A stretch of 61,476 nucleotides of DNA from Prevotella sp. UBA2725. Lineage in GTDB: Bacteria; Bacteroidota; Bacteroidia; Bacteroidales; Bacteroidaceae. The notes beneath the pieces are model-generated. The model saw only the letters and a list, made by a program, of their open reading frames with translations. It did not search any database and was not told the origin of the DNA. The stretch spans positions 1-61,476 of the forward strand of contig DEKJ01000027.1 in NCBI GenBank assembly GCA_002353825.1, in the 5' to 3' direction. Both the position numbers and the translations under genes were made by a program. Shown piece after piece: positions 34,661-43,264 of this stretch; position 1 is the first letter of the stretch, and the number at the start of each line of letters is the position of its first letter.

Positions 34661-36244
34661 ATGAAAATCAAACTTAATCATATAGGCATAGCATGCTTGT
34701 TCGGAGTGCTTGCTGCCGGATGCACCGACAACTTCGACAACATGAACACCGATCCCACAGGCATCACGGATGGCAACCCAGGCTACATTCTTCCGTATAT
34801 CGAACAATGGGGAACGCACGTCAACTCTTGGGAGTTCCAGGTTGGCGACAACTTGCATACCAACTTGTATGCGCAATATTTTGCCAACACAGCTACATAC
34901 TTCTCCTCTGACAGCTATTCCTACAACAGCGGATGGGTGACGGATGGCTTCTGGAACTCGTACTACGTACACGTGCTGAAGCAGATGCGCGCCATTCAAG
35001 ACATCGTGAAAAACAACGAGGCTTACAACAACATCTATCAGGTGGCTCGTATCTTCACCGCACGCTGCACAGCGCAGACCACAGATATCTTCGGCGACAT
35101 GCCATACACCGAGGCTGCCTTGGGTAACAGCAATGCCAAGTACGACAGTCAGCAGAGCATCTATACCGATGTGTTCAAGGAACTGACTGAGGCTTCTGCC
35201 TATCTGCAGCAGCACAAGAACGACGCATCCATGATCACTTTCAAGGACAATCAGGATCTGATCTACAACGGCGACCTAACAAAATGGATCAAGCTCGCCA
35301 ACTCGCTCCGCTTGCGCTACGCCCTCCGTATCGCATACATCGACCCAACAACGGCCAAGAAAGAGGGTGAGGCTGCACTCAACGATGCTGGCGGCTTACT
35401 CTCAAGCAACGACGACAATGCCGGTGTATATATCTCCGGTACCGGTGCCAACGGATGGCCTCTCTTCCAGATCTCGGGTTGGGGAGAATTCTCTATGAGT
35501 AAGACGATGGAGAACATGCTCAAGAACGAGAGTACAGTTCTCGATCCACGTACAACAATGTGGTTCGGTCATACCTCCGGCTCCACCGCAGCCAAGCCCG
35601 AGTTCAAGGGTGTACCTAACGGTTTGTCAGCTGATCAGCTAGCAGCTTATCCTGCCGACCAGCGCTCTTATGTATGGGGCTATCAGGCAATGCCATTATG
35701 GAATAGCGCCGACAACAGCGAGAGCTCCTTCGATATCTCGAAGCGTCAGAAAGTAATGGACTATTCAGAGGTTTGCTTCCTTAAGGCTGAGGCTGCGCTC
35801 CGCGGATGGTCTGGTGCAGGCGATGCCAAAGCCAACTATGAAGCAGGTATCCAGGCTTCGCTCGACTTTGAGCGCTCAGGTGTAGATGCTAAATATTATA
35901 CCACCGCCAATGATGAAACCTACAAAACGACTGGCAAGGTGGCTTGGAGCTCTGAGACGACAACCGACGGCCACTTCAAGCAGATCATGACACAGAAATG
36001 GTTGGCACTCTATCCTGACGGCAACGAAGCTTGGGCTGAATTCCGCCGCACAGGTCTGCCCGAGCTCACTCCTGTCGCTACTACCTTGGAGTCTACACTC
36101 CCGTCGGGAACATTCGTCAAGAAACTCCGCTACACGGACGACGAGTTGCGCGAGAATCCTAACGCTTCCGACAAGACCCTCAACCAGAACCAGGGCGACG
36201 GCATGAACGTGCGCGTATGGTGGGATACAAAGCGGTATAAATAA
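34661..36244 (+). CDS. SusD/RagB-family glycan-binding lipoprotein (second pair)
   Basis: The 527-residue lipoprotein has its lipidated cysteine at 21 (LAAGC), then TDNFDNMNTDPTG, which is typical of the SusD-like 2 type. The later part has FLKAEAALRGW and a conserved QKWLALYPDGNEAWAEFRRT segment near residues 440-459. It is the surface partner of the SusC encoded upstream and probably binds glycan by aromatic residues. Two hairpins after its stop codon suggest that the SusCD transcript largely ends here, with some read-through to the downstream hydrolases. Confidence 0.94.
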   Translation: MKIKLNHIGIACLFGVLAAGCTDNFDNMNTDPTGITDGNPGYILPYIEQWGTHVNSWEFQVGDNLHTNLYAQYFANTATYFSSDSYSYNSGWVTDGFWNSYYVHVLKQMRAIQDIVKNNEAYNNIYQVARIFTARCTAQTTDIFGDMPYTEAALGNSNAKYDSQQSIYTDVFKELTEASAYLQQHKNDASMITFKDNQDLIYNGDLTKWIKLANSLRLRYALRIAYIDPTTAKKEGEAALNDAGGLLSSNDDNAGVYISGTGANGWPLFQISGWGEFSMSKTMENMLKNESTVLDPRTTMWFGHTSGSTAAKPEFKGVPNGLSADQLAAYPADQRSYVWGYQAMPLWNSADNSESSFDISKRQKVMDYSEVCFLKAEAALRGWSGAGDAKANYEAGIQASLDFERSGVDAKYYTTANDETYKTTGKVAWSSETTTDGHFKQIMTQKWLALYPDGNEAWAEFRRTGLPELTPVATTLESTLPSGTFVKKLRYTDDELRENPNASDKTLNQNQGDGMNVRVWWDTKRYK

Positions 36245-36251
36245 AGCACAG

Positions 36252-36288
36252 AACATGATGCTTGAAGCCTAGACTTCAGCATCATGTT
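36252..36288 (+). terminator. Hairpin after the second susD
   Basis: AACATGATGCTTGAAG (36252-36267) pairs with CTTCAGCATCATGTT (36274-36288), leaving one bulged T and a 6-nt loop. A short TTC tract follows. It is a likely terminator or attenuator. Confidence 0.55.
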
Positions 36289-36309
36289 TCTGAAATATAC
36301 ACAATATGT

Positions 36310-36360
36310 AAGGCATTCTCTCGTTATCAAGATAGATGTTGATACGGGAGGATGCCCTTC
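36310..36360 (+). terminator. Second hairpin before the GH31 remnant
   Basis: Bases 36310-36330 pair imperfectly with 36339-36359 and are followed by a pyrimidine-rich CTTCTTGTT. This makes a second possible terminator downstream of the susCD pair. Confidence 0.4.
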
Positions 36361-36407
36361 TTGTTAATACAGACTCTCCGTATAAGACTGTCTTTAATAC
36401 ATTCTAC

Positions 36408-37526
36408 ATGAAACCAGCCTTTTATTTGAAGACGGCTTTAGCTATTATTCCTTCTCTCGCTTTCTGCCTCTCAGCACAGCCGCAGACCGCTAAGAATATT
36501 GTCTATCAAGACGACAACGTGAGAATCACACTGATAGACGATGGCGCCGCCCGTCTCGAATATTCGCCCGAAGGTAAGTTCGTAGACGACCGCTCACAGA
36601 TTGCGGTCATCAGGCAATATGCGCCTGTCGCCAGTAAGGTCTACAACAGTGCTAAGAAAGTGAGCATCCGCACCGATGCGATGACCATTACTTATCTGAA
36701 AAGCAAAGGACCGTTCACAGCCTCCAATCTCTCCATCACGCCAACGAAGAAGTTTGTACAGCAGTCTTTCATACGGACGGCGGGCGCAAAGCCTTTCACG
36801 TGGAAGCCGGGGATGAAGGACAATGCTAACCTGAAAGGTACTTACTATTCGCTCGACATGTACAACGGCAATATGAAAGATGGCAAGTCGATGCCTATGG
36901 AGGACGGGCTGCTTTCACGAAACGGCTGGACACTTATCGACGACTCCCGATCTTATCTCTTCGACAACAGCCCGTGGCCTTGGTTAAAAGAGAGACCCGA
37001 CACAACAAAAGCACAGGACTGGTACTTCCTTTGTTACGGTCACAATTACAAGAAGGCACTGCACATGTTCACCAAGTTCGCAGGCAAGGTACCTTTGCCT
37101 CCGCGCTATGCCTTCGGCTATTGGTGGTCGCGCTATTGGAGCTATTCGGATGACGAACTGCGCAATCTCGTCGACAATTTCCGCGAATATGACATTCCGC
37201 TTGATGTGCTCGTTCTCGATATGGACTGGCACTACAATCAGGCGCCGAGAGGTGGCTGGACGGGATATGCCTGGAATCGAACGCTATTTCCCGATCCCAA
37301 GTGCTTCCTTCGTTGGGTCACAACCTTGAGATAACCATGAACCTGCATCCCGACACCGGCATCAAGACATGGGAAGAGCAGTGGCCGCGCCATCACCTAC
37401 AACCCATCATTGTTCACACAGAAGATGAACTTCTTCCACGACAGATTCGCGCATCTTGAGGAGGTGCTCCAGGCACAGAAGCTCAGCGATGCCGACTATA
37501 AGTTTTTTAACGATAATACCTACTAA
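36408..37526 (+). pseudogene. Broken GH31 family glycoside hydrolase with foreign-looking tail
   Basis: The ATG at 36408 starts a signal peptide (MKPAFYLKTALAII...LSAQPQTA) and a GH31 N-terminal domain up to PLDVLVLDMDWHYNQAPRGGWTGYAWNRTLFPDP. Around 37305-37320 the frame breaks: the original frame stops at 37332-37334, while the next frame continues the family pattern with LGHNLEITMNLHPDTGIKTW. After about 37380 the sequence jumps to an unrelated in-frame tail (SGRAITYNPSLFTQKMNFFH...) ending at 37526. The GH31 catalytic aspartates and most of the barrel are missing, since the family is usually about 700-800 residues. A frameshift plus a large deletion explains this best. The tail's origin is not recognised. 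Confidence 0.8.
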
Positions 37527-37542
37527 TAACATCAGAATATTT

Positions 37543-39591
37543 ATGAAGCTAAAACACTTCTTATGTATGAGCGGCCTCCTCTCCATAGGCCTGCTCTCTG
37601 CTCAAGCTCAGGACTACACCGGCATGAAGCTTCAGCGCTACCGGCAGTGGGCCAAAGGGCAGATATCATTGGTTCCCTTAGAGATTGGGCAGATCACTCC
37701 CGAAGGATGGCTCCGACAGTGGGGCGAAGATGCTGCTAATGGCATCACAGGGCACCTCGATGAGTATCAGCCTGTCTACGGCAACGGATGGAAAGGCTTC
37801 GGGTTCAAAGCCCGCGGTGCCAATGAGAAAGACGGTACAGGATGGCCGATAGAACAGTGCAGCTACTGGCTCGATGGAGCAACGAAACTGGCCTACATCC
37901 TCGATGATAAGGCGCTGCAGAAGAAGGTGTCCGACCGACTGAACATTGTAGTCGACGGTGTCCTGAAAGGAGCCGGCACGTTCATCTGGTGGAAGAACGA
38001 CTCCATCATCCTTGATGGCTTCAACAACTGGGGGCACGGCATCATGGGTCGCGCACTCGTTAGCTACTATCAGGCGACGCATCAGCCGCGCATCCTTGAA
38101 GCCCTGAACAAAGTCTATTCCCGCTACACGATGCTTTCGCCGACCGATCAGCAGAGTCTCGAAAGAGGACTGGTGCGTGGCTCAACAAATGTAGATGCCA
38201 TGACAGAGACATTCCTGGAGAACGGCAACAAGACGATCCTCGACTCCATCGTCGCCTACAGCAACCGCCTACTTGTCAAACAATTCGGCCGCCGCGTCAT
38301 GCAGATAAACGACCGCTCCCAGCATGGGTTTAAGACGGCTCATGGCGTCACCTTCTACGAGGTATCGCGCGTCCCCGCCATCGCTTCTATCTGGAATGGG
38401 CGGAAAGAAGACCGGGACGTGTCGCTCCATCTGCTCTCCTGGGCTGGCAAATACAACATGTTGCCTTATGGCCTCGTTTCATGTGAGGAGTATCTCTCCG
38501 GCGTAGGACCGTTCCATGGCGTGGAGACATGCGACATTCCCGCATCCATGTGGAACTACACATGGCAGTTACGCATCGACGGCAACGGGCAATGGGGCGA
38601 CCGGATCGAGAACGTGTTCTTCAATGCAGGACCCACATCCATCGCCCGCGACTGGAAGACGATGTCCTATTATCAGATGCCGAACCGCTTCTCTGAGAAA
38701 CTTCCCGCCGACCCCGCCGTGCCAGGACCGGGCGATCAGAAATACACGCCCTATGGCTACGAAGTACTGTGCTGCGTAGGAAGCAGCAACTGGGAGATTC
38801 CCAACTATGTCACTAACATGTGGATGGCGACCATGGACCACGGACTCGCCTACACGCTCTACGGACCCTGCTACGTGAAAGCCACACTTAAGGACAAACC
38901 TGTGGAGCTCTCGTGTCAGACCGATTATCCGTTTGGAGACCAGATACACATCATCCTGAAGAGTACGGATGAGATAGATGCACCGATGTATTTCCGCATG
39001 CCCGACTGGTGCGAAGCCATGCAGATCAAGGTCAACGGAAAGAAAGTAGCCAGTCAGCCCACCAACGGTTTTGCCAAGATTGAACGCATATGGAGGAACG
39101 GAGACGCCATCGACATCTCTCTGCCCATGAAAGTCAACGTTACACAAGGAAAGTGCATCGCTTATCCCCGCGACAGCTACTTCAACAACAACAAATTCGT
39201 TGGCTCCAACCGTAATTACTATATAGGCTATACCGACAGCATAGCCGGCGAACCTTACGAATACGTCAAATATGGTCCGTTGCTCTATGCTCTTCCCATC
39301 AAGGATATCGACGAGAACCACGTCGCTAAAGGTCAAAAATACAAATATGCGTTGGGTGCCTCCCTCGGCAAAATCAAGGTTATACGAAAGAAGATGCCAA
39401 CTCGGTGGACGTGGAAGTACGAAGAGGCTCCCGTGCAGCTGAGTGTCGACGCACGCGAGTTCCCATGGACGCCCACTGATCTTGCACCTTTACCTAAAAC
39501 AAAGGTCAAGAATGGGACCAAGGCCCGCATCAAACTCGTGCCCTACAACTGCACGAAATTCCATGTCTCAATGTTCCCCGTGGCGGAGTAA
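37543..39591 (+). CDS. GH127-like (DUF1680) glycoside hydrolase
   Basis: The 682-residue protein starts MKLKHFLCMSGLLSIGLLSAQAQ, a clear signal peptide, at 37543; a longer frame from 37456 runs into the broken GH31 tail and is rejected. The (alpha/alpha)6-barrel signature of the former DUF1680 family is present: IEQCSYWLDGATKLAYIL (about 105-122) and the zinc-site-like paired cysteines in YEVLCCVGSSN (about 406-416), as in beta-L-arabinofuranosidases. Related families (GH127, GH137, GH142, GH146) cut different sugars, so arabinose specificity is not assured in this N-acetylhexosamine setting. It is followed 30 bp later by GH89. Confidence 0.85.
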   Translation: MKLKHFLCMSGLLSIGLLSAQAQDYTGMKLQRYRQWAKGQISLVPLEIGQITPEGWLRQWGEDAANGITGHLDEYQPVYGNGWKGFGFKARGANEKDGTGWPIEQCSYWLDGATKLAYILDDKALQKKVSDRLNIVVDGVLKGAGTFIWWKNDSIILDGFNNWGHGIMGRALVSYYQATHQPRILEALNKVYSRYTMLSPTDQQSLERGLVRGSTNVDAMTETFLENGNKTILDSIVAYSNRLLVKQFGRRVMQINDRSQHGFKTAHGVTFYEVSRVPAIASIWNGRKEDRDVSLHLLSWAGKYNMLPYGLVSCEEYLSGVGPFHGVETCDIPASMWNYTWQLRIDGNGQWGDRIENVFFNAGPTSIARDWKTMSYYQMPNRFSEKLPADPAVPGPGDQKYTPYGYEVLCCVGSSNWEIPNYVTNMWMATMDHGLAYTLYGPCYVKATLKDKPVELSCQTDYPFGDQIHIILKSTDEIDAPMYFRMPDWCEAMQIKVNGKKVASQPTNGFAKIERIWRNGDAIDISLPMKVNVTQGKCIAYPRDSYFNNNKFVGSNRNYYIGYTDSIAGEPYEYVKYGPLLYALPIKDIDENHVAKGQKYKYALGASLGKIKVIRKKMPTRWTWKYEEAPVQLSVDAREFPWTPTDLAPLPKTKVKNGTKARIKLVPYNCTKFHVSMFPVAE

Positions 39592-39621
39592 GGGACTAAG
39601 GATAACCATAATCAACAATCC

Positions 39622-41820
39622 ATGAAGAAAACTATCATCCTATTTTCTTTGCTCATAACATTCCTTTCTGCCCATGCCGACGACATCACGGCGGTGAAAG
39701 GACTGGTGCATCGCCTGTTCCCAGGCTATGAGCAAGTCTTCACTTTCCGGAAGACAACAAGCAAGGTCGACGTGTTCAGCCTTCGGTCGAAGGACGGAAA
39801 GATCATCGTCAGCGGTAACAACGCCAACTCGATGGCAGTCGGTTTGAACCATTACATGAAATATTATTGCCATGTAGATGTAGGTTGGCTGAAGTCGGAC
39901 ACCTATCGGCTTCCTGCTACCCCGCCCGGCATTCCGAAACCTGTCACCATCAAGGCGCGGGTCAAGAACCGCTTCTTCCTGAACTACTGCACCTACGGCT
40001 ACACCATGCCTTGGTGGAAATGGGGCGAATGGGAGCACTTCATCGACTGGATGGCGCTCAACGGCATCAACCTCCCGCTTGCCATCACCGGCCAGGAGAG
40101 CATTTGGTACAAGGTGTGGAGTGAGCTCGGGCTCAACGACACCACGATCCGCAACTACTTCACCGGCCCGGCCCATCTCCCCTGGCACCGCATGATCAAC
40201 ATCGACCGATGGTTCTCACCGTTGCCAATGTCGTGGCTCAACGGACAGCTGAAACTCCAGAAGCGCATCACGGCACGCGAGCGAGAGCTGAACATGCATC
40301 CTGTTCTGCCTGCTTTCTCCGGGCATGTGCCGGCCGAATTGGCTTCAATCTTCCCCAAAGCCAAGATCACGAAGCTTGCTCCCTGGGATGGCTATTCGGA
40401 GAAGTACGCCTGCAGTTTTCTCGATCCCATGGACCCGCTGTTTACCAAGATCCAGAAGCGGTTCATCGACATCGAAGACTCTATCTACGGCACCGACCAT
40501 ATCTACGGGATTGATCTGTTCAACGAAGTGACGCCACCAAGCTACGAGCCCGATTATCTCGCACGTGTCGCCAGACAGGTGTATGCATCGCTTGCTCAGG
40601 CCGATCCGCAGGCTATCTGGCTGCAGATGACTTGGCTCTTCTATTACAGACAAAAGAACTGGACTAAAGACCGCATCAAGGCTTATCTCACGAATTACCC
40701 TAAAGACCGGTCACTCCTGCTCGACTATTACTGTGAGCGACAGGAAATGTGGAAGTCGACGGATAAGTTCTTCGGCGTGCCGTTCATCTGGTGTTATCTC
40801 GGCAACTTTGGTGGCAACAGCATGCTGACTGGCGACTTGGAGACCATCAACAGTCGCATAGAGAACACCTTTGCCAAATGCAAGGGCAACCTCGCCGGCA
40901 TAGGCTCCACACTCGAAGGCTTCGACTGCAACCCCTACATCTACGAATATGTGTTCGAGAAGGCCTGGACCTTCCCCACGCATCGCAACATCCATGCATG
41001 GGTCAACGCACTCGCCGACCAGCGCGTAGGAAAAGAGGATGCCACAGCGCGTCAGGCCTGGCAACTGCTCGTCGACAGCATCTACGACCGGAGCACGGTA
41101 ACCCAGCAGCGACAGCCGTTCTTCAACGAGCGCCCTGTCTTCCTCTCTAACAAGAAAATGCAGGAGATACCGGAGGTCAATCGGGAGGACAAGGTGTTGC
41201 TGACCGTCATCGAGAAGCTGCTACAGGTGGACAGCGACCAGCCAAGCTACGGCTTCGACCTCGCCAACCTCACCAGACAGTTGCTCACGAACCATTTTCT
41301 GAGTGTCTTCTACGACTATCAGAAAGCTTACGATAAGAAAGACCTCCCGGCAATGAAGTTGTTATCGAAGAAGTTAACGGCGATTATTAATGATCTTGAC
41401 AAGGTTGTCGGCACGCAGCCTACCTTCCTCACTGGCAAATGGATCAAAGATGCACGCGCATGGGGCAAGGATCCAATGGAAAAGCTTTATTTCGAGAAGA
41501 ACGCCCGCAATATCATCACGACCTGGAGCGACAAAAATATGGGACTCAACGACTATGCCTGCCGCACCTGGGCCGGCATGGTCAGAACCTTCTATGGAAA
41601 ACGTTGGAGGATGTTCTTCAATGCCGTGGAAGCCGCTGTTAAAGCTCGGCAACCTTTCGGCAAGGCGCATTACAGCAGCTACAAGGACCGCGTCTGCACC
41701 TACGAAAAATACTGGTGGGAAGGCTGCGAGGGCAACTTCAAAGCACAACCGACGGGTGACAGTAAGACAATCGTCAAGGAGATAGTTGCCAAATACAAAC
41801 ACGACATCGCTACGCAGTGA
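39622..41820 (+). CDS. GH89 alpha-N-acetylglucosaminidase
   Basis: The 732-residue secreted protein (signal peptide about 1-19) matches the NAGLU family. It has an N-terminal domain with NHYMKYYCHVDVGWL (about 76-90), the barrel segment MPWWKWGEWEHFIDWMALNGIN (about 129-150), the first catalytic Glu302 in DLFNEVTPP, the second catalytic Glu432 in STLEGFDCNP and a helical C-terminal domain (about 520-732). The human homologue removes terminal alpha-GlcNAc from heparan sulfate; bacterial members act on alpha-1,4-GlcNAc of gastric-type mucin. With GH20 it makes the region able to remove both alpha- and beta-linked GlcNAc. Confidence 0.94.
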   Translation: MKKTIILFSLLITFLSAHADDITAVKGLVHRLFPGYEQVFTFRKTTSKVDVFSLRSKDGKIIVSGNNANSMAVGLNHYMKYYCHVDVGWLKSDTYRLPATPPGIPKPVTIKARVKNRFFLNYCTYGYTMPWWKWGEWEHFIDWMALNGINLPLAITGQESIWYKVWSELGLNDTTIRNYFTGPAHLPWHRMINIDRWFSPLPMSWLNGQLKLQKRITARERELNMHPVLPAFSGHVPAELASIFPKAKITKLAPWDGYSEKYACSFLDPMDPLFTKIQKRFIDIEDSIYGTDHIYGIDLFNEVTPPSYEPDYLARVARQVYASLAQADPQAIWLQMTWLFYYRQKNWTKDRIKAYLTNYPKDRSLLLDYYCERQEMWKSTDKFFGVPFIWCYLGNFGGNSMLTGDLETINSRIENTFAKCKGNLAGIGSTLEGFDCNPYIYEYVFEKAWTFPTHRNIHAWVNALADQRVGKEDATARQAWQLLVDSIYDRSTVTQQRQPFFNERPVFLSNKKMQEIPEVNREDKVLLTVIEKLLQVDSDQPSYGFDLANLTRQLLTNHFLSVFYDYQKAYDKKDLPAMKLLSKKLTAIINDLDKVVGTQPTFLTGKWIKDARAWGKDPMEKLYFEKNARNIITTWSDKNMGLNDYACRTWAGMVRTFYGKRWRMFFNAVEAAVKARQPFGKAHYSSYKDRVCTYEKYWWEGCEGNFKAQPTGDSKTIVKEIVAKYKHDIATQ

Positions 41821-41833
41821 ATGTTGCCCAATG

Positions 41834-41872
41834 AGCAAACAAAAAGGAAAGGTTATTCGCTTTTTGCTTGCT
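41834..41872 (+). terminator. Hairpin after GH89
   Basis: AGCAAACAAAAAG (41834-41846) pairs with CTTTTTGCTTGCT (41860-41872) with one mismatch around a 13-nt loop. It probably ends the GH127-GH89 transcript. It overlaps the -33 region of the gmd promoter. Confidence 0.5.
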
Positions 41873-41898
41873 TGTCTCAAGATTTTTTGCGAAATTTG
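41868..41898 (+). promoter_or_regulatory. Probable gmd promoter
   Basis: TTG (41868-41870), a 20-bp spacer and GAAATTTG (41891-41898), one mismatch from TAnnTTTG. It lies just upstream of three 14-bp tandem repeats in the leader. Confidence 0.45.
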
Positions 41899-41939
41899 CA
41901 CATAGCGATTAACACATAGCGATTAACACATAGCGATTT
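41899..41939 (+). repeat. Three tandem 14-bp repeats in the gmd leader
   Basis: The unit CACATAGCGATTAA occurs at 41899-41912 and 41913-41926, with a final copy at 41927-41939 ending differently. The repeats lie between the predicted promoter and the gmd ATG, so they would be transcribed. They may be a regulator site array or a simple slippage repeat. Confidence 0.75.
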
Positions 41940-41952
41940 CTTAATAACGATA

Positions 41953-43050
41953 ATGGAAAAAAGAAATGTAGCCCTTATCACGGGCGTAACAGGACAGGAT
42001 GGCGCTTACCTGTCAGAGTTCTTACTCAATAAAGGTTATGAGGTGCACGGCATCATCCGTCGCTCCTCGGTTGACTTCCGGCCACGCATTGCTCACTTGG
42101 AAGGGCATCCCAACTTCCATCTCCACTACGCTGACATGAGCGACTCGATGAGTATCATCGGTGTCATTGCGCTCGTGCGCCCAACAGAGATTTACAACCT
42201 CGCTGCACAGAGCCATGTGCAGGTGAGTTTCGACTCTCCCGAATACACAGCCGACGTAGATGCTGTGGGCGTACTGCGCATCTTAGAAGCTGTGCGTCAG
42301 ACAGGACTGACTGATACATGCCATATCTACCAGGCTTCGACGTCTGAACTGTTTGGAAAGGTGGAGGAAGTACCCCAAAACGAGAATACACCATTCCACC
42401 CCTACTCGCCCTACGCTGTGGCCAAACAGTATGGTTATTGGATCGTGCGTGAGTACCGCGATGCCTACAACATGTTCGCCTGCAACGGTATCCTCTTCAA
42501 CCATGAGAGTGAGATGCGCGGTGAGACTTTCGTGACACGGAAGATCACGCTCGCTGCTGCCCGCATCAAACAGGGCAAGCAGGACAAGCTCTACCTCGGC
42601 AATCTCTCCAGCCGCCGCGACTGGGGCTACGCCAAGGACTATGTACAATGCATGTGGCTCATTCTGCAGAACAGTAAGCCGGACGACTTCGTCATCGCCA
42701 CGGGTAAGCAGCACACCGTGCGCGAGTTTGCTACCCTCGCTTTCCACTACGTAGGCATCGAGCTTGAATGGCAAGGCGAAGGAGCCGACGAGAAAGGTAT
42801 CGACAAGGCTACGGGTAAAGTGCTCGTCGAGGTGTCGCCCGACTTCTATCGTCCTACGGATGTCGTGAATCTCTGGGGCGACCCGACAAAGGCAAAAGCC
42901 GAGCTCGGATGGAACCCGACACAGACAACCTTTGAGGAGCTTGTCAAGATCATGGTCGACTCTGACATGAAGAAAGTGGCTGCCGACGATGCTGCCGCCC
43001 GTGTCCGTGTGAACCTTGAAGAGTATCTTGAGAAAGGTATCGTAAAATAG
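41953..43050 (+). CDS. gmd: GDP-mannose 4,6-dehydratase
   Basis: The 365-residue SDR protein has GVTGQDGAYL (11-20) for NAD(P) binding, the catalytic Tyr154/Lys158 in YSPYAVAK, an active-site Ser/Thr stretch (ASTSELFG, 128-135) and the NHES...RGETFVTRKI segment that marks Gmd. It converts GDP-D-mannose to GDP-4-keto-6-deoxy-D-mannose, the precursor of GDP-L-fucose and related deoxysugars. The usual partner, GDP-L-fucose synthase, is not adjacent. It appears to be a single-gene unit, isolated downstream by hairpin repeats. Confidence 0.95.
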   Translation: MEKRNVALITGVTGQDGAYLSEFLLNKGYEVHGIIRRSSVDFRPRIAHLEGHPNFHLHYADMSDSMSIIGVIALVRPTEIYNLAAQSHVQVSFDSPEYTADVDAVGVLRILEAVRQTGLTDTCHIYQASTSELFGKVEEVPQNENTPFHPYSPYAVAKQYGYWIVREYRDAYNMFACNGILFNHESEMRGETFVTRKITLAAARIKQGKQDKLYLGNLSSRRDWGYAKDYVQCMWLILQNSKPDDFVIATGKQHTVREFATLAFHYVGIELEWQGEGADEKGIDKATGKVLVEVSPDFYRPTDVVNLWGDPTKAKAELGWNPTQTTFEELVKIMVDSDMKKVAADDAAARVRVNLEEYLEKGIVK

Positions 43051-43057
43051 CTATTCA

Positions 43058-43193
43058 TTCCACGCTTTGGAACACATAGTTCCACGCTTTGGAACAGACA
43101 GTTCCACGCTTTGGAACAGGCAGTACCACGCTTTGGAACAGGCAGTACCACGCCTTGGAACCGACAATACCACGCTTTGGTATTGTCGGTTCT
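43058..43193 (+). repeat. Six tandem 22-bp hairpin repeats ending in a strong terminator-like stem
   Basis: Six contiguous 22-bp units start at 43058, 43080, 43102, 43124, 43146 and 43168. The core TTCCACGCTTTGGAA is a 5-bp stem with a 5-nt loop; later units change TTCC to TACC. The last two units combine into a long perfect stem (43161-43172 with 43178-43189), extended outwards by AACC/GGTT-type pairing and followed by TCTTCTATTT. The array separates gmd from ftsH and probably acts as a terminator. There are no spacers, so it is not a CRISPR array. Confidence 0.85.
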
Positions 43194-43264
43194 TCTATTT
43201 GGAACACTTTTTGCCAAAGGGCTTTCGAAAGTTCTTTCTTTCGAAAATAGAAATACATTATACT

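Noticed and set aside
37456..37542. 29-codon 5' extension of the GH127-like gene
   Set aside because: It overlaps the broken GH31 tail in another frame; the ATG at 37543 starts a clean signal peptide.
38569..39336. 255-codon minus-strand frame inside the GH127-like gene
   Set aside because: Antisense shadow with no motif or promoter.
43058..43189. CRISPR array
   Set aside because: The 22-bp units are contiguous with no unique spacers and no cas genes are nearby.
43067..43264. N-terminal extension of ftsH by 66 codons
   Set aside because: The extension is a reading of the 22-bp hairpin repeats and has no FtsH-like sequence; the normal FtsH N-terminus begins at 43265.
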